Positions 22,401-37,400 of a DNA stretch of 64,000 nt are shown here, one piece after another. The DNA comes from Mauremys mutica. Taxonomy: Eukaryota > Chordata > Testudines > Geoemydidae. Location: contig NC_059072.1 in assembly GCF_020497125.1 (NCBI RefSeq), positions 304,562,781-304,626,780 of the forward strand, given 5' to 3'. Each line of letters begins with the position of its first letter. The stretch's first letter is position 1. The position numbers and the translations under genes are program-made. Under the pieces are notes generated by a model. That model ran no database searches. It had not been told where the DNA came from and saw only the letters and a list, made by a program, of their open reading frames with translations.

Positions 22401-25400
22401 GACTCTACAATAAATTTCACTCTGGATCTCATCATAATTTTCAGTGTCAACACTTGCATAACGAACTTCAGATTTTCATGATACATCCTCTATTTTCTAG
22501 TAGAATGCTGTACTACTGAACACACCAGTTCACATTTTTTCTCAACTACATGCTTGAGTAGAGCAGATATTTTCTGATTTTCAAAAGTCAAATGACCTCC
22601 TTATGAAACAACGTATGTGGCACACAAAATGTGCATGAGCCATAATTCAAACCCAACAACCAAAGTTATTAGGTAATCAGGAGAAAGAATGTGCATCACC
22701 CTTTTGTTTTAGTTCCCATTTAAAAAAATATTTTGCTTTGAATCACTGGAAGTGAATTATTTTTTATTGTGTGTCTAGGAAAAGATATAAATTAAGACAA
22801 AACTATGCTGTAATTAAAAAGGTAAATATAAACAGATTTCAGACTGCTAAAAAGAATACAATACAACCAGGAAAAACTGAGTAACAAAATATTTAGGGAA
22901 GGAAAGTATGTGATCCTTTGGGAGAAGGTATGGACAATATAAACAGAGCAGGAAGAATTGATTGAATGTCAGCGAGACATGCACTGAGAATACTGTTTCT
23001 TATTCAGTCACAAATTTGTGCTTGCTTTTTTAGATTTTTCCAAATAGGTTATGGAATTTTTCCCTGCTTCATAATGAACCAGACAATTGACAATTGAACT
23101 CGTTCAAGTGCAAGACTCAAGCTACTTAGTTCCGCTCTTCCTCAGTGGGTTTTAAATGTAGTTTTCAATTTAAGTGTTTGCCCTTGTCTATATTACCTTT
23201 ATTTCTTAAACTGAGCACATATTTCTTCCAGAGCGAGAAAAACTAGCACATTTTCTATGTGTTGAATAAAATTACTTTTCTGAAGTTATTCCTGGACAAG
23301 ACCTATCTATTTATATGTTAAGAACTATACACATCTTAAAATTATACCATCACCAGTTCTCTGGCAACTGGCTCTGTGGAAAAAAATAATATGATTGAGA
23401 TCTTTTAATGATGCAACATTTTTTAAAATGTAGGAAAATAAGACTGTCAATTTTTCTTCTCCTAAAATGCTTTCTATTTTTCTACAGTTTTCCCCTTTAA
23501 CTCTTCTTACCAATATCCTCCTCAGCTGTCACTCCCACACTGAGAAAAAGGCTAATGATGTAAAGGGGTGATGAAGAAAAGGGAATTTTTATTCTTTAAG
23601 CCACCTGACTATTCAGAAATTTGGTGCCTAAGCAAATTATACCTTGTCTCATTTATGTTTGTCTCAAAACTGCTTTGGAAGTACACAATTAACAAAGCAC
23701 ATGCTAAAAAGGCTGCTCATAGGGATTATATCTCAGGGTACCTGCTTCCACAGTGGAAAAGCTGGAGCCAATCTGCATATCAGAGAGTGACCTTTCAGTA
23801 GAAAATTATTCTAATTACTGTAGTTTGATGTTATGTTAAAAGAGGAAGGCATAAAATAATTGACACACTAGTTTCTGCTCCAGAACATCTCACCTTCTAA
23901 GCTCTCCACTTTCTCAGCTTCATTTCCATCTTCAAATCCTTGTGAAGTTCCCAAGTCCTTTTCTGTCCTTTCCTTCTCCAAAGCTGTAGTGTCCCGGCAA
24001 ACCCCATCAGATTCCTTTTCATGATCCCTGTCCAGTTTTGGTTCATTGCGCTTTGTTGTCTCTGTTTGAGAAGAAATGTCAAGAGTTCTGTCCCTGTCTC
24101 TTTCAGTAGTATCAGGAAGTTGTCTCTCTCTTTCCCTGTCCAAGTCTCTTCTTTTTTCCCTCTCTCGCTCTCTGATTCTGTCACGATTCCGTGGCCAGTC
24201 TTTATCTACATCCCGGTCCCATTCTCTCTGCCTTCCATCCCTCCTTTCTCTGTCTCGTTCACGATCATGATCATGTCTATCTCGTTCTTGAAGCCTTTCT
24301 CTGCTATCAAAGGACCCAGATCTGGAATGGACCTGACGATCTGATTCAGGAGAACTTCTTCTTGAACTGTGGCTTCTTGAATCTTGACGATCTGAATAAA
24401 ATATTAAAAAGACATGACTGTAGCAAGTGAATGCAGTACACATTTATCTGTATCAAAACAGACAAAAATATCCAAGTTTTTACAGACTCTGCTGTCAAAA
24501 CAGATCTTTGAGGGCAATAACACCACAGAATGAAGATTTCTTCATAAAAATCACCTCTATGTATTTGTATTTGACCTTATTCAAGGGCATGACTTCTCTC
24601 TTAATTATCCCCTTCCTCCTCCCTCACTTCCCCCAAAAAACATTTTTCAATAGCTAAAAACTGCTTCTTTAAAATCAAACTGTAGGCATTTCTGTATGTG
24701 AAACAAAATAAGGGAAAACAAGTGTCGTCGTTTTGAAAATTTGCCATTCTGAAATCCAATAAAGCCATTGTTGGCAAATAAACTTGTTCTGTAATCCCAT
24801 CATATGTCAAATTTAAGCAAGATGTAGATTGACATTTGGTTGGGGCCCTCCAGGATATACCCAACTGTGGCAAGAAGTTTGGCATTTTCCCTGAGTCAGT
24901 ACTGAACCAATTCTCCAGCATGGTTTTAGGAAATAGTGGGTTGGTGGAGGGTGCATTCTATCCCATAAAAGAGGAAAACCAATGACCTGATCACTTGTAA
25001 TCATGAACCATTTCAAATCAAGCAATGGTTTCTGCCTAATTTCCCCTTGAAATTCCATTCAGCTACTATATTCTTCACTTACAAGTATTTTGTAGCACTG
25101 CATGAAATGTTAAAACAGCTTTGCTCAAACAGACACGGCCATATTTCCACAGCAGGTGAAAATATTTTCTATACATTCCTTATCTGCCTTCAACAATCTT
25201 TAAATGAAAAGTCCTATGCATGTGCAAATTACAAAGATTGGCACATCTATAAACTAAGAGCTACCAGTTTAGCTTTCTTCCCCCACCGAAGTTAAAGACC
25301 CAGTAGAAAGGCTGACAGTAGTGTCAGGTCATCACACACAACCACTGCCCAGCAACAAGAGTACAGGATAGAGAGGACCAAGTAACTGCTGCCCAATTGT

Positions 25401-28400
25401 CTGCAAAACCATTTAAAGGCTTCTTGAAAGTTTAAAACAAATATTCCATTGTGTCCAGTATCACTTAAAGGAAACCATTACCTATAAAAAGCTTGCTATT
25501 GGGTTTAATGATCCATAACTTTAAATAGCATGTGTTAATGCTGTTTATTTTGAGATGTTTTCATATGGGTATATTTGTGTTCTTGACAGTATCTTATTAT
25601 AAGAACATAAGAACAGCCATACTGGGTCAGACCAAAGTCCATCTAGCCCAATATCCTGTCTTCCGACAGTGGTCAATGCCAGGTACCCCACAGGGAATGA
25701 ACAGAACAGATAATCATCAAGTGATTCATCCCCTGTTGCCCATTCCCAGCTTCTGGCAAAGAGAGGCTAGGGACATCATCCCTGCCCATCTTGGCTAATA
25801 GCCATTGATGGTCCTATCCTCCATGAATTTATCTAATTTTTTTTTTAACCTTGCTATAGTCTTGGCTTTCACAACATCCTCTGGCAAGGAGTTCCACAGG
25901 TTGACTGTGCGTTGTGTGAAAAAATACTTCCTTTTGTTTATGGCAAACCTTTACATATTTGAACCTGTCAGGTTTACGAAGTGTGGCACAAAGTCCATGT
26001 ATTTTCTTGATGCTAAATCAAGAAGTTTTAGGAGAAGCTTGGTATGATTATTATCCTAATTTGAACTGAACTGGACTAGAAAGAGCAGAAGACAACTCCA
26101 GAGGCTTGTCCAGACACCTGAGGAAACTACTGGAAGTCACAGCCACATTTTTTCATCAGAAGATTATAGGGAATAATTTGGACAACAGAACCACCACCAC
26201 AGAAAGTGGTAATGGAGATTTCACCTTAAAATGGAATCTGTAAATAAAACAATGATTTACATATTTTAACATTCTAGAGGGTTGAATCCTCTGTTCATGG
26301 TTTAGTAATTAAGTTTAACTAAAAGACCCCCCCGCCTGAGCAAGATCAATTTTTTTCAGTATAACAGCCTACCTGAAACAAAGAAGAAGAAAAATAAAGA
26401 CTTGAAAAAAATACAATCTGGTCAGGGGTCAGGTCAAGTCTTTCAACCCCACAGCAGCAATCTCAGATTGCTGACTATGCCTCAACATAAAAATTATCTG
26501 CCATCTGAAAGAGTTAAAAAATAAATCAGAGTATGGGACACAGATGTATGTCTCCCATGCCAATTTTGTCCTGACAACATCCAGGCTGCTCTTGCTTCTT
26601 CCATGATCTCTTTTCACATGGAGGAACATCCACCGATGTCTCTATCAGGGAAACATCTAATGTTCCCCATTTGCCAAGTGGGTGAAAAGCATTTTCAGTA
26701 CTGCTAAGTTATGTATGATGTAGTACAGGAAGCAAGAAGAAAGCTGGAGCTCTCCAACAGCCAGTTTGTTTAATGAGAACAGTAACTCTCCAATGAAGAG
26801 GCCTAATATCTTAAATAATTTCTTGCCTGTTTTCCTCACTCTCCACAGGCATAAAACTAAGCAATTCAGTTCCAATTGATTATTTAAGTTCAGGACAAAG
26901 ATGATTTTCATTTGTATTATACTTTCTATTAAGGGCCGCAACCTAATGACTTCACTGCAAATTTCTCTCAGGAACCATGTTGAACATAGCTCCCTGAAAC
27001 ATGTAAAATGTAACCTCATGCACATCATTGCATAATTTCAATATTAAAATTTAATTTCAATTTGTTTATAATTGTTAAAGTACATTTTATATAATAAAAT
27101 TACTACTATGCTCTGTGTTAGCATAAGAGCTTTTCTAATTTAAAAGTTTAATTAGTTCCAGATATGTTTTAACTCTGACAGCATAAACTGCTATTTCTTG
27201 TGCACTATTCCAGGCTCAGCAAAGGGATAATCCATCCCCATTGATGCCAAGAGTTTTAAATCATAATTTGAAGGAATATTCAATTCCCTCTAATTTTATT
27301 ATGGAGGCAGAAGATGATTCAATGGATATGAAAGGAAAAGCAAGAGCTTAAAGCCATGCTAGAAGGATCTGGAAGTGGAGTCTATTTACTTTCACACAGC
27401 ATGATATAAATCTGTCTCATAAGGACAGTATCGTATTACCTGAAGATGTGCTGCGGCTGGGTTCCCCTCGTTTCAACTGATCAATTCTAGACTTCCGTTC
27501 TCCGGTGATTTCTAAGCTTTTTTTCTCTCTGTCCCTGGAGCTGCTGTGCAGGACCCTTTTCCGACCTGTCTGGTCATCTCCACTGCGATGAGCAGACTCA
27601 TTGGAGGGTGATCGAAGTCTGCTTGAAGTATGACTTCGATTGCTACCAAGACTGCTGCTGCGCTTCTGATCCACAGGTTTGCGATGAGGTGCGTCTTCTA
27701 TAGTAACATGTGGGGTTTCTACCTTTTCTCCCCTCAGTCTATGGGTTTTTCTGTGGGATTCTTCTGTGCTTCTTTCTGGAACAATGATTTCACCACGTTC
27801 TGGAACATCTTCATCTGACCAGTCACTAAATGTTGTCTCTTCCCTTTTCGGAGCAGTTTCTACTGCCACAGCTTTCTCAGGTACTGCTTCAGCCAACTCC
27901 TCTTTTGTTGTTACAGGGGGAGTTCTTGGGCCTTTTTTCTTTTTATGGTGTGGGACAATTTCTTCATCAGAAACCTCAGAATCACCCTTTGACCTCTTAC
28001 GCTTCTTCTCAACATTTTTCTTTTTTGGAACTTTCTTCGGTGAAAAGACCTGACCCTCTTCTACAGTTGACTCAGTGTACCGTTCCACTCCAATGTCATC
28101 ATCTTTTTTCTTCTTTGTGGTCTTTTTCTGCACTTTAGATTTCTTCTTATTCTCCTCATGTATTCTATCAGATGCATCTCGTTCTTCAGAAGGGTGATGT
28201 CCTAAGCTCTCTTGAACCCTGGTTCGTGAGCTTTCAGTGACTTCTGTTTGTTCTCTCTGCTCTTTCTGTTTATCTCCTGAAGAAACCCTCTCTTTGAACT
28301 CCGGTTCTTCATAACGTCTTGAACTTTCCTTTCTCTCTGGCTTTCGACTCTGCCTGTCTTCTGTAAGATGCGTGGGGCTGAGAGATCGGGATTCTTGTGG

Positions 28401-31400
28401 TCGCACAACCTGACTTAGCAGCCTGTGCTTCTCATCTACAAGTGGAAAAGATATATATTTTTATTGTTCAGGAGGGGGAAAAAATACACATTTTGTGCAT
28501 CCTGTATATACCAAAGGAAGTTTCAATCAAAACAATCCATTATTTCCAGCTACATTCTTCAATCTTTTAAGCAGCTGCCGTATCAATGGATTTTTTCCAC
28601 TTTTAATAGATATGCATCTTAAAGACAAATGTTGGGGCTACTGCCCCAGGACAATACCAATACATATAACAAAATTAGCATATAGAATAAATAGTATGTC
28701 TAATACGTAGCCCCACCACTCTACAAGAAAAACAGCCTTACAGTGAAAAAAACAGAGAGATGAAGACACTTTGAAACGCTTAATCCCTCATTTTCTATTT
28801 AAGATTGAAAGGAACTTCTTCATAGTTACAGGTTAGCCTGTATACTGTGGCAGAGACAACCCACTCCTACTTACTTTTATCGTCTCCACTGTTGTAGGCA
28901 TCGCTATCAGGAGAATGCTCACGGCGGCGCTTGGGTGATGGACGAGGACTAGGGCTACTTTCATTTCTGTGACGCTTCCTATATTGGACAAATAAATGCA
29001 AATTCCATGCAGATGCCTTTTAAAAAACCAACAGCTGTATTTCTTTATCAGTAACATAACAACTGTACTCTATGCACCTCTCTCAAAATACAAGATACCA
29101 AAAGATGTCCCACAATTTTCTAGCTTCATTAGCAACAAAGTTTCAAGTAAGATCAGTTTTCATTTGCACTCCAAATACTTAAAATACTTTCATTGATGAG
29201 ACTTCCCAACTTTTAAACAAAACAAAATATTTTTTAAGATGATCGACTGTTTTTTAGACAAAGGGAATTTATAAACTTGGTAAGTATTGTTTAAGAGATG
29301 ATCTTAATCTCAATATTTTTTGTGCTAAAGGTCCCATACTGGCCCATACAGATACCTGGAATCCTACAAATCAGCAACCCAGGCTATGCCAGAGGGGTAG
29401 TCATAACCTGCGGCACCATGGTGGGCAGTTCAGCCACACCAGCCTTAAACTCTTAGGCTATGTCTACATTGCACTTTCGTCAGTAAAACTTTTGTTGATC
29501 AGACCTGTCGGGGGAAAAAAAAAAACGCCACCCCTGAATGACAAAAGTTTTACCAACAAAAGCGTCGGTATAGATAGCACCATGTCGGCAGGAGACACTT
29601 GCCCGCTGACAAAGCTATTGCTTTGGGGGTGCTTTTATTTTGTCACCGGGAGAACTCTCTCCTGTTGACAAAGAGCGGCTACGTTGTACACCTTACAACG
29701 GCAGGGCTGTAGTAGCACAGAAGTGCTGCTGTAAAGTGCGCAGTGTAGACATAGCCTTAGTGATGTTTCAGCCTCTTTCTTCTAGATGATGCTCAGAATT
29801 CCAGTACCAAAAACCCTTTAGGACCTTTTTCTTGCCCTTGGTAAGACAACCAAAAATGACAAAGAAGTGACCTTAAAAGGAATTCCTGCTCGAGGCTGAA
29901 GAAGAGATGGTGCCAACAAGGAGCCCACACCCAATGGCCTTTGGGTGTAGAACTAACTTTCTTAGCACTGAGGAAAATCCTGGCACTGTGGACCAAACCT
30001 ATTTGGTGCCAAAAGTGTCGTCAGCACCAATACACCAACAGGTTCTTGCTCGTGACCTGGCATATTTATAAGACCACCTTGGTAAGAAAGGCGCAGAACC
30101 GCCACTGCCTATTGGTCTGGGTTCCAAGTGTAAAGGCCCTCCACACCAAGAATGATCCAGGGAAAAAAGCTTTTCCCAGGAAGTACATACATACAGATGT
30201 GTGTATCTACTTCCAGGAGGAAGTTGCAGCATGATGAATACCACTTAACTCAATCTGCCATTCCTGTCCAAGTCCTTGGAGAGACATCTAACCAAGGCCC
30301 CAAATAAAAACAAAGGACCAGAGTCTGGCCCCTGTTCCCACTCCTTTGCATGACTCAAGTGGTGTTCAGGCTGCAAAGACGAGGCAGCTCAGAATTCTAC
30401 TGGAGTGCTGGAATCACTGGTAATTTAGAGTCAAGGAAGGGTTGGTTGCCTGAAAACAGCTGTACTGTTGTAAATCTGGATGCAGAATGGGCCCTTGAGG
30501 GCTACTGTAACTGCACATAGTACAAGCAGCCCAGAGGCTGCTCTAACTTAGACTAATGGTTAAACTGGGCCCTAGTTTATTTTCATTTATTTGTAAGCAT
30601 GTCTTCTACTTGGAAAGGAAAGCGGAAAGGTTTGAGGCAATTCTTTGTTCCTGTGGGAGTTCCACAATTGTTCCACAAATGACTGAGGCCTTGTCATTTT
30701 TTTGTCAACAAAACAGCGGAGGTCTACACACTGAAATGCTTCTCCTGCCGATGTAACTCCCCTGCTACGAAGACATAATAAAACCACCTCAACGACAGAC
30801 GTAGGGCTTACGTCGGTGTAGTTAGGGCAATGCAGTGTCTGTGTAGACACTGAATTCTTTACCTTGGCTGTTGGCTGCTTGCTGGGAGCATGGCAGCCGA
30901 TCAGACTCTGGGTGTGGATCTCCCCACCAGAGGTGAGAAGCCCTAGGCCCCCTGCTCCTTGGTGGGAGTGCTGAGGTGAGAAGCCTGAGGAGGCAGCGTG
31001 GCTCCCAGTGGGGCGCTGCATGGACCTGAGAGCCCTGGCTTTCAATCCCCCACATTGCCCCCCTTCAGTCGGTGGAAGTGCTCCTGGTGAGGATGTGCAA
31101 CACTGACAGAAACAGGGTAGTGTGGACATCAGCCACCGCAGTAATTAATGTGGTGGCTCTAAGTCGACCTAACAAAGGTCGACTTACCTTTGTAGTACAG
31201 ACATAGCCTAAGAAAGCACTGTCTCCTGCACAAATCAACGTAACCCTTTCATTAAACTATTTCATTGTGCCAGTGGAATGGAGATGACTTGAAGCTTGAT
31301 CCAGAGCATGAGACTCTCTCAAGTATTGCTGGGCCAGCTGAGGATCTGGTCCTAAAAGTGAAACAGTGCAAGCTATTTCCTTTACAAACTAGCTAACCAA

Positions 31401-34400
31401 CAATATATGAGAAATTAAAGGAGCTTTGAATAAAATCCAAGAAATTGCTTTGAGTGTAGTGAAAAGATCACAATATCCACAGCTGGCTACATAAAGAAAG
31501 GACTGAGGTTAGTCTTGTGGTCCCAATAAGCACTACTTTTAAAGACAGTTCCCAAAACTCAGAAGTGCATCCTACTAATGGAAATACAGAGATCACTCCA
31601 ATGGAGAATCAAGAATGTATTTGCTAGAAGGATCTAGAAAAAGGTTAAGCACAAAATGTATATTATCCTTCTAAACTTTTTAACTGATTATTTAAATGAA
31701 TTAGATTTTTTTTAAAAAATGCATTCTGTATTTAAAGAGTAAATGCCATAAATTTAGGGAGGATATGCTATGTTATTCTTACATAACAGAGGTTTCATCT
31801 CATATTTAAGCAAGAATCTCAACACAACCTCAATAAAGGATCTGCTACAGTAACATCTGAATGAGACACAGTGAACTCAGAGATTTGCTAGGGGCTCTGG
31901 AGTCAACACATAACCCTTTACAAGCTCCTACTAGCAGACATGTGCTACTTGTACCATAGCAAACACTTGGTTTACAACAATGAAAACAGAGTTTTACCCC
32001 ATGAAACTAACATTTTTGGTGAGAAAATAAGTCACATGCAGAATCACTTACTTAGATTTCCTCTCCTCATGGACATCTCTTGTATTCCTTTCTTCTCGGA
32101 CATCTTCTCTCTTATCTCTGCGGTCATCCCTTCCTTTTTCTTTGTCCTCCCAGTCTCTCGGACGTTCTCGTTCCTTATCCCTGTCGCGACCCCGCTCTCT
32201 CTCTCGTTCTCGCTCTCTTTCTCGCTCTCGTTCTCTCTCCCTTTCCCGTTCCTCCCTCTCTCGCTCTCGTTCTTTCTCTCTCTCCCTTTCTCTCTCTCTC
32301 TCCCTTTCTCTGTCATGGTCTCGGTGGTCTCTTTCCCGTTCGCGTTCTCTGTCTTTGTCCCGCTCTCTTTCTCTCTCCCGTTCTCGGGCACGATCTCGTT
32401 CTAGTTCTCTTTCCTTTTCTCTCTCCCTCTCTCGGTCTCTCTCTCTTTCCCTCTCTCGTTCCCTCTCCCTCTCTCGTTCCCTCTCCCTGGCCCTTTCATC
32501 TCTCCTATCATCAACCCGGTCTACCCTTCGTTCTTCTCTCCTTTCATCACGCTCAAGGTCATCGCTCCTTCCTTGGTGCCGTACTGGTGAGCTTGGTCTT
32601 TGATCTGTAAAGAAAGTCAAGTTTCATTGCCAGTGACTAATTAGATAGATACGCCTCTCACAGCACACTAATCATTTAAAATTAGAATAGAAGCTTCTGT
32701 ATTCTTATTAAAGTAGGATACAATTTGATTCTTGCAGAATCCTGGAAGAAGGTTCTGAATGACATGAGGGGAAGGGCATTATCTTGAAATATTTTTAAAA
32801 TGAAGAAATTTAAGTCTTTTCTACTTAAGCTTAAGGTCACTACAAACCATGGCTATAAAGGTTTTATTTTGTATAAGTCTATTCTCAGTAATTTCAAAAC
32901 TTTATCTGCTTACCATTTGACAACTACTATTGCCCAAGAGCATCATCAGATATTTTCTATATGATTTCAATTAAACAGATGCTTAAAACGGACACTCATT
33001 TTAAAATGAAGTTTATCATTTGATTAAAGAATGCAGGATTTTACTTTTCTTCAATCCATTCTCAGTTCCACAGTTCCTCTAGCCAGCACTTTCAATACTT
33101 AGAAAAATATGAAATGGACTGGCCCAGTGGCTCATCATCTGATCATTCAGGTGACTCAGATCAAGAGAAGGAGGCAAAGAGGAAATATTGGACACATGAG
33201 AACTGAAATCTTTCAAATATTCCTTGCACCTTTACAAGCAAAACTGTTATAGGCACAGTACACAGGAACTGGTGGTGAGGGACGGGGGAAGAATACATGT
33301 GTAAATAGGAAATAACTAGTCTAGAATCACAAGGAAAGCCCTATTTAACTTGAATATTAGCAGCAGCAGGGGAGGGAGAAAGACTAGAAAGGAAGACAAA
33401 CTCTGATGCCTAGATCATCTTTCCTTAGCAACAAAAAATATACATAGTTGCAGACATCTAAATCTCTCTTAAGTGGATATAAATTGCGACTAATTTGCAT
33501 CAATAACTATATTGTGATCTTAATTCTATTTTAGTAAAGAATAATAGAAAAATCCTCCATGGTGTATGCTAAACACATTACATAAAGGGGTGGAGGAAAC
33601 ACTTGTATGAATAAAGGAAAATGCAGATTTGACTTTTTGTCCATTATTGCAAAGCTGACATAATGCACATCTCCATACATTATTGAGAGAATATCCTTCA
33701 GGGGCATGCATGTGGAGTTTGAACAGAACTGAGTCAATAAAACATACGTTCCCGTCAGTTTAATCAATTTTCACCTGCGAGTGAATGAATAATGACTTAA
33801 TACTCCCTTGCTTCCAGGTAAAATTAAAAGTAAATAGGAATGACATTTCTGCTATGGCCAAAACAATCATTTTTTGGATATGAAACGTTAGTTCAGGCAA
33901 CTCGGGTCCAGATACAGGATTCACATTCTTTATGCTGGTATGCCCACATCATTTCAATACCACTTATTGCAATAGTACTACATTGTAATTCAAGTTCTTC
34001 ATTTTTAAACTATTATTTTTCCACATTAAATTGGCACGAGGAGTGGTATTAAGTATCTGCAAACCAGGGTGGATAAAAATCTGATTTTTTTGATAAAATG
34101 CTTTTTGAGGAAAAAACCTATCTAAAAGGTAGTTTTAATAAAGATACATTATAGCTCAAAGATACCTCATCATGGAATAGGGATTATAAATTCTAATTCT
34201 ATAGTATGAGATGATATATTCAGGTAATGTTTAAGAAAAGTTTTGTAATGATTTCCAATAGTTCATGGATTAGGGACCCAATCTTATGGGGTTCCAGGGG
34301 CTTCTGTGTAGATTTAGGTTAATCTTTCTATCTACCCAGTGGGACTCAGTGCTCAGTCTAGAAGATACCATCAGAGATGCTTAGTTTTGCAGTTCTCAGA

Positions 34401-37400
34401 CTGCAGATTTGTCTCTCCAGAGATAATATGCTTGTTAACAGCAAAAATGTTTTAAAATAAATAAATATATAGAGGTGAGAAACAATAGACCTCAACTCTA
34501 TTGTCCCTTTGCAAATCTGTGTACAGAGTCAAACCCTTGCCTCTCTTTAAAAGTGAAAAGTTTCAAAAAGTTCAATGAATAGAAGATTGTTGGGGGTTGA
34601 ATAGCTCTTGACAAGGAGAAAAGTCTGGAGATAAATGCGAGGCGGAAGAGACAGGCAATAGAAACAAAAGTGAAAACTGTTTGAGCAGCATAACCCAGAA
34701 GTCTTGAGGTCTTTCTGAGTGCAGCCTTCATTGATTTGAGATCTACCATATCATTCTCTCCCTAGAAGGGAAAACCTATAATGGCAGCAGGCTGTAAAAG
34801 AGACCCAGTTTGGGAATAAGAACCATTCAAGAAATATATGTTTGCTGATGTTTTAAAGAAAGTCACCCCAGTGAACTGGTGGAAGTCATTTAAGCACTTG
34901 GATTCAGAGACTGTTAAAGTGATAATCTCACTTTTAACTGCAGTAGCTTCTTCTGCCAGTGTAAAAAGAATATTTTCTTCCTTTGGACTAATTCATTCCA
35001 AACTGAGAAATTGTTTGGGATCTGAAAAAGCAGGAAAGCTTGTTTTTCTTTTCCAGATTATGAACAAACAGAAAAATGAAGGTGAAGACGACTGAGTTAG
35101 CTGCAGAAGCCAAAATTTTAAGTTTCTCATGTTGACCTGGCTGACAGTCTATTTTTTTTTTAAATATTTCATTTAACTATTTTAGTTAACAACTTTAACA
35201 AAAACAAACCTGATTTTAAAAAAACTTGAATGTTTAACTAAATTCAAAAATTCATATGTTTGTTTTGCTAAAATATTATCTGTTTGCTGTTGCAGAAAAA
35301 AATCCATAATGTTGCTGTTTTAGTTAAATAAAACAATTTAAATGTCTGGTGATGTTCTCCTCCTAATACAGCACGGCAAGAAAATCCTCAAAATATTAAT
35401 GATTAAACTGCTGAATTGGAGATAGTTCACCTCCCAATGACTTCATAAATATCTGCTTCAATTACCTTTGGTAAATGAAATAACTAAACAATCATTCATT
35501 TTCTGATATAGCTGTAAAACGCATCTGAAAAGTTTTCAAAATAAATCACTTTAAAAATGTATAATGTGTACCTTCTAAAAATGAAACCTATGTCTGAGTT
35601 GTGAAGAATATGTATTAAGGTTATAACAACCAACAAGAATGCACTTTTATGTAGAAATCCATGATGAAATCGAGTCTTCCTGACTAGTGATTTAAATCAA
35701 ATCCACCCTGTTGCAAACAATGCTTAAATGTGAAACATGACAGACATCCGGAAGTATATATTTGCTAAATACATGTGGGTATGGATGGATTATTAATTAC
35801 TGTACTATACGTTCACATCTTTCTCCTTTAAAACACTATACTTGTGTTTGGAAACATCAGATTTAACTTTAAAGTATTTCCGTTTTAGCTGAATACAGGA
35901 TGCCTAGCCCTGATAATTTGTATTTTAGTTTTGTATTATTTAGTTTAATATTTTAAACCATATTAAAAACGACTCCTAATGTATTTGGAAAGGAAATAAA
36001 GTTTTCTCTTACGTGTTCCCTTTTTAAAGCACTCTTAGCATTTCTCAAACTTCATGTAAATCTGTACTTAAAATTAAATCTTTGAGAAGATTTTAGTGTT
36101 AGAAAAACTATTTTTTATTTTTATTTTTTTTAAGAAACAGAGCAAAGTAAAACCATAAGAGCTAAGGAAAGATACTTAAGCCTGACTCAATTCTATTAGA
36201 GCTCCTTATAAACATTTATTGTGCATTTCACTCTAAAACAAATGGCTTGCCTCCCATAAATTTCCTTTGTTGTACTGGCATATTTACATTTAATTCTAAT
36301 TTTAAGATTTTTACTTAGAACTCAATAAGACATGAAAGTTCAAACTGCACTATAATTTAATCAGCTGGTTACTGCAAAGGTGGTAGAGATAAAAAGTAAT
36401 TAGAGACTGCCAATGTCCAGGACACATTCAGACTGCAGTATGTAGGCTAACGACAAGAAGGAAGATGCAGATTAGGTTCAACAAAATCCTTCCTTGAAGG
36501 TAGAAGAAAAACTAAAGCAGAGCAGCAATTAAAAAAACCTCCAGAGCTTTTCATAGGAACAGAAGACATGGCATATTATGCTGTTCTGTGGAGAGAAGAA
36601 AACTTGGCAGAGTAGTGCCTAACATGCCTTTTTAAAGGAATGAACACAGGCAGCATCTGGGATTCAATGGCCACATCCAACACAATTAAAACCTTCCCGA
36701 AGACCAAAAATTCATTTTAAGTTTACATTTATTCTCCTCACTGTCCCTAAACCATGAATTTGCCTTAATTAAGCTCTCTTGTTTTGCTAACTGAGGAAGT
36801 CAGCAAGCCAACTTTTTCAGAAGCCAACTCTAAGATGACTCTTCAGACTGAATGTTAGAACACAACTCCCTAGGGACAACTTCAGCATTCTCTCTGCTAT
36901 GAAAATGAAATGTCTCATGCTAAGCCCAAAATGGCAGACCCTTATAAAAACATGGACTCTCTCCATCCTCACCAGCATTTGTATCAAGATTTATTTGCCA
37001 TTTGACACTGACCACAGCAAAGCATTAATCAATATTAAATACCCAAGTCAATAAAACGTCATACTGTATTAATCACAGTATTATACTGTGGCTAACTTTA
37101 GTAGCCAGTCAAGGTTAGCCAAAGCTTCACAACAGCATATTTAAATACTAAGACAAAAATATTCTGTACAATTCTATATCAACAAGTAATATTGTATTGA
37201 AATGCAACAGTAGCCACATGCTCATGTATATAAATAGGTTATATCCTCCAGAAAAATGTGCAGTTCTTTTCAACTTACTCATTTTACACTGAAGTCACCC
37301 AAATTTGTTTGCTTAAAACATACTGAATGAATAAAAACAGCAGTGGGGGAATGCCATAAGCCAGTCGAGGCGGGGGATGGGGGGGAGGAGAATCTATTAT

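Larger units (their letters stand above)
20726..23893 (-). other. ZC3H13 intron 16
   Basis: Carries the Penelope-like element at 21044-22058. The rest is AT-rich with nothing recognised. Confidence 0.7.
28979..32051 (-). other. ZC3H13 intron 13
   Basis: Holds two MITEs (29453-29759 and about 30685-31210) separated by an unassigned stretch. Open frames here are from the repeats. Confidence 0.7.

Noticed and set aside
30587..31129. 180-residue minus-strand frame
   Set aside because: It lies across a MITE and its GC-rich insert and has no recognisable domain.
32048..32610. Long open frames on the + strand opposite ZC3H13 exon 13
   Set aside because: They are antisense shadows of the Arg-Glu repeat, giving SRSLSLS or LPFLS low complexity, with no independent support.
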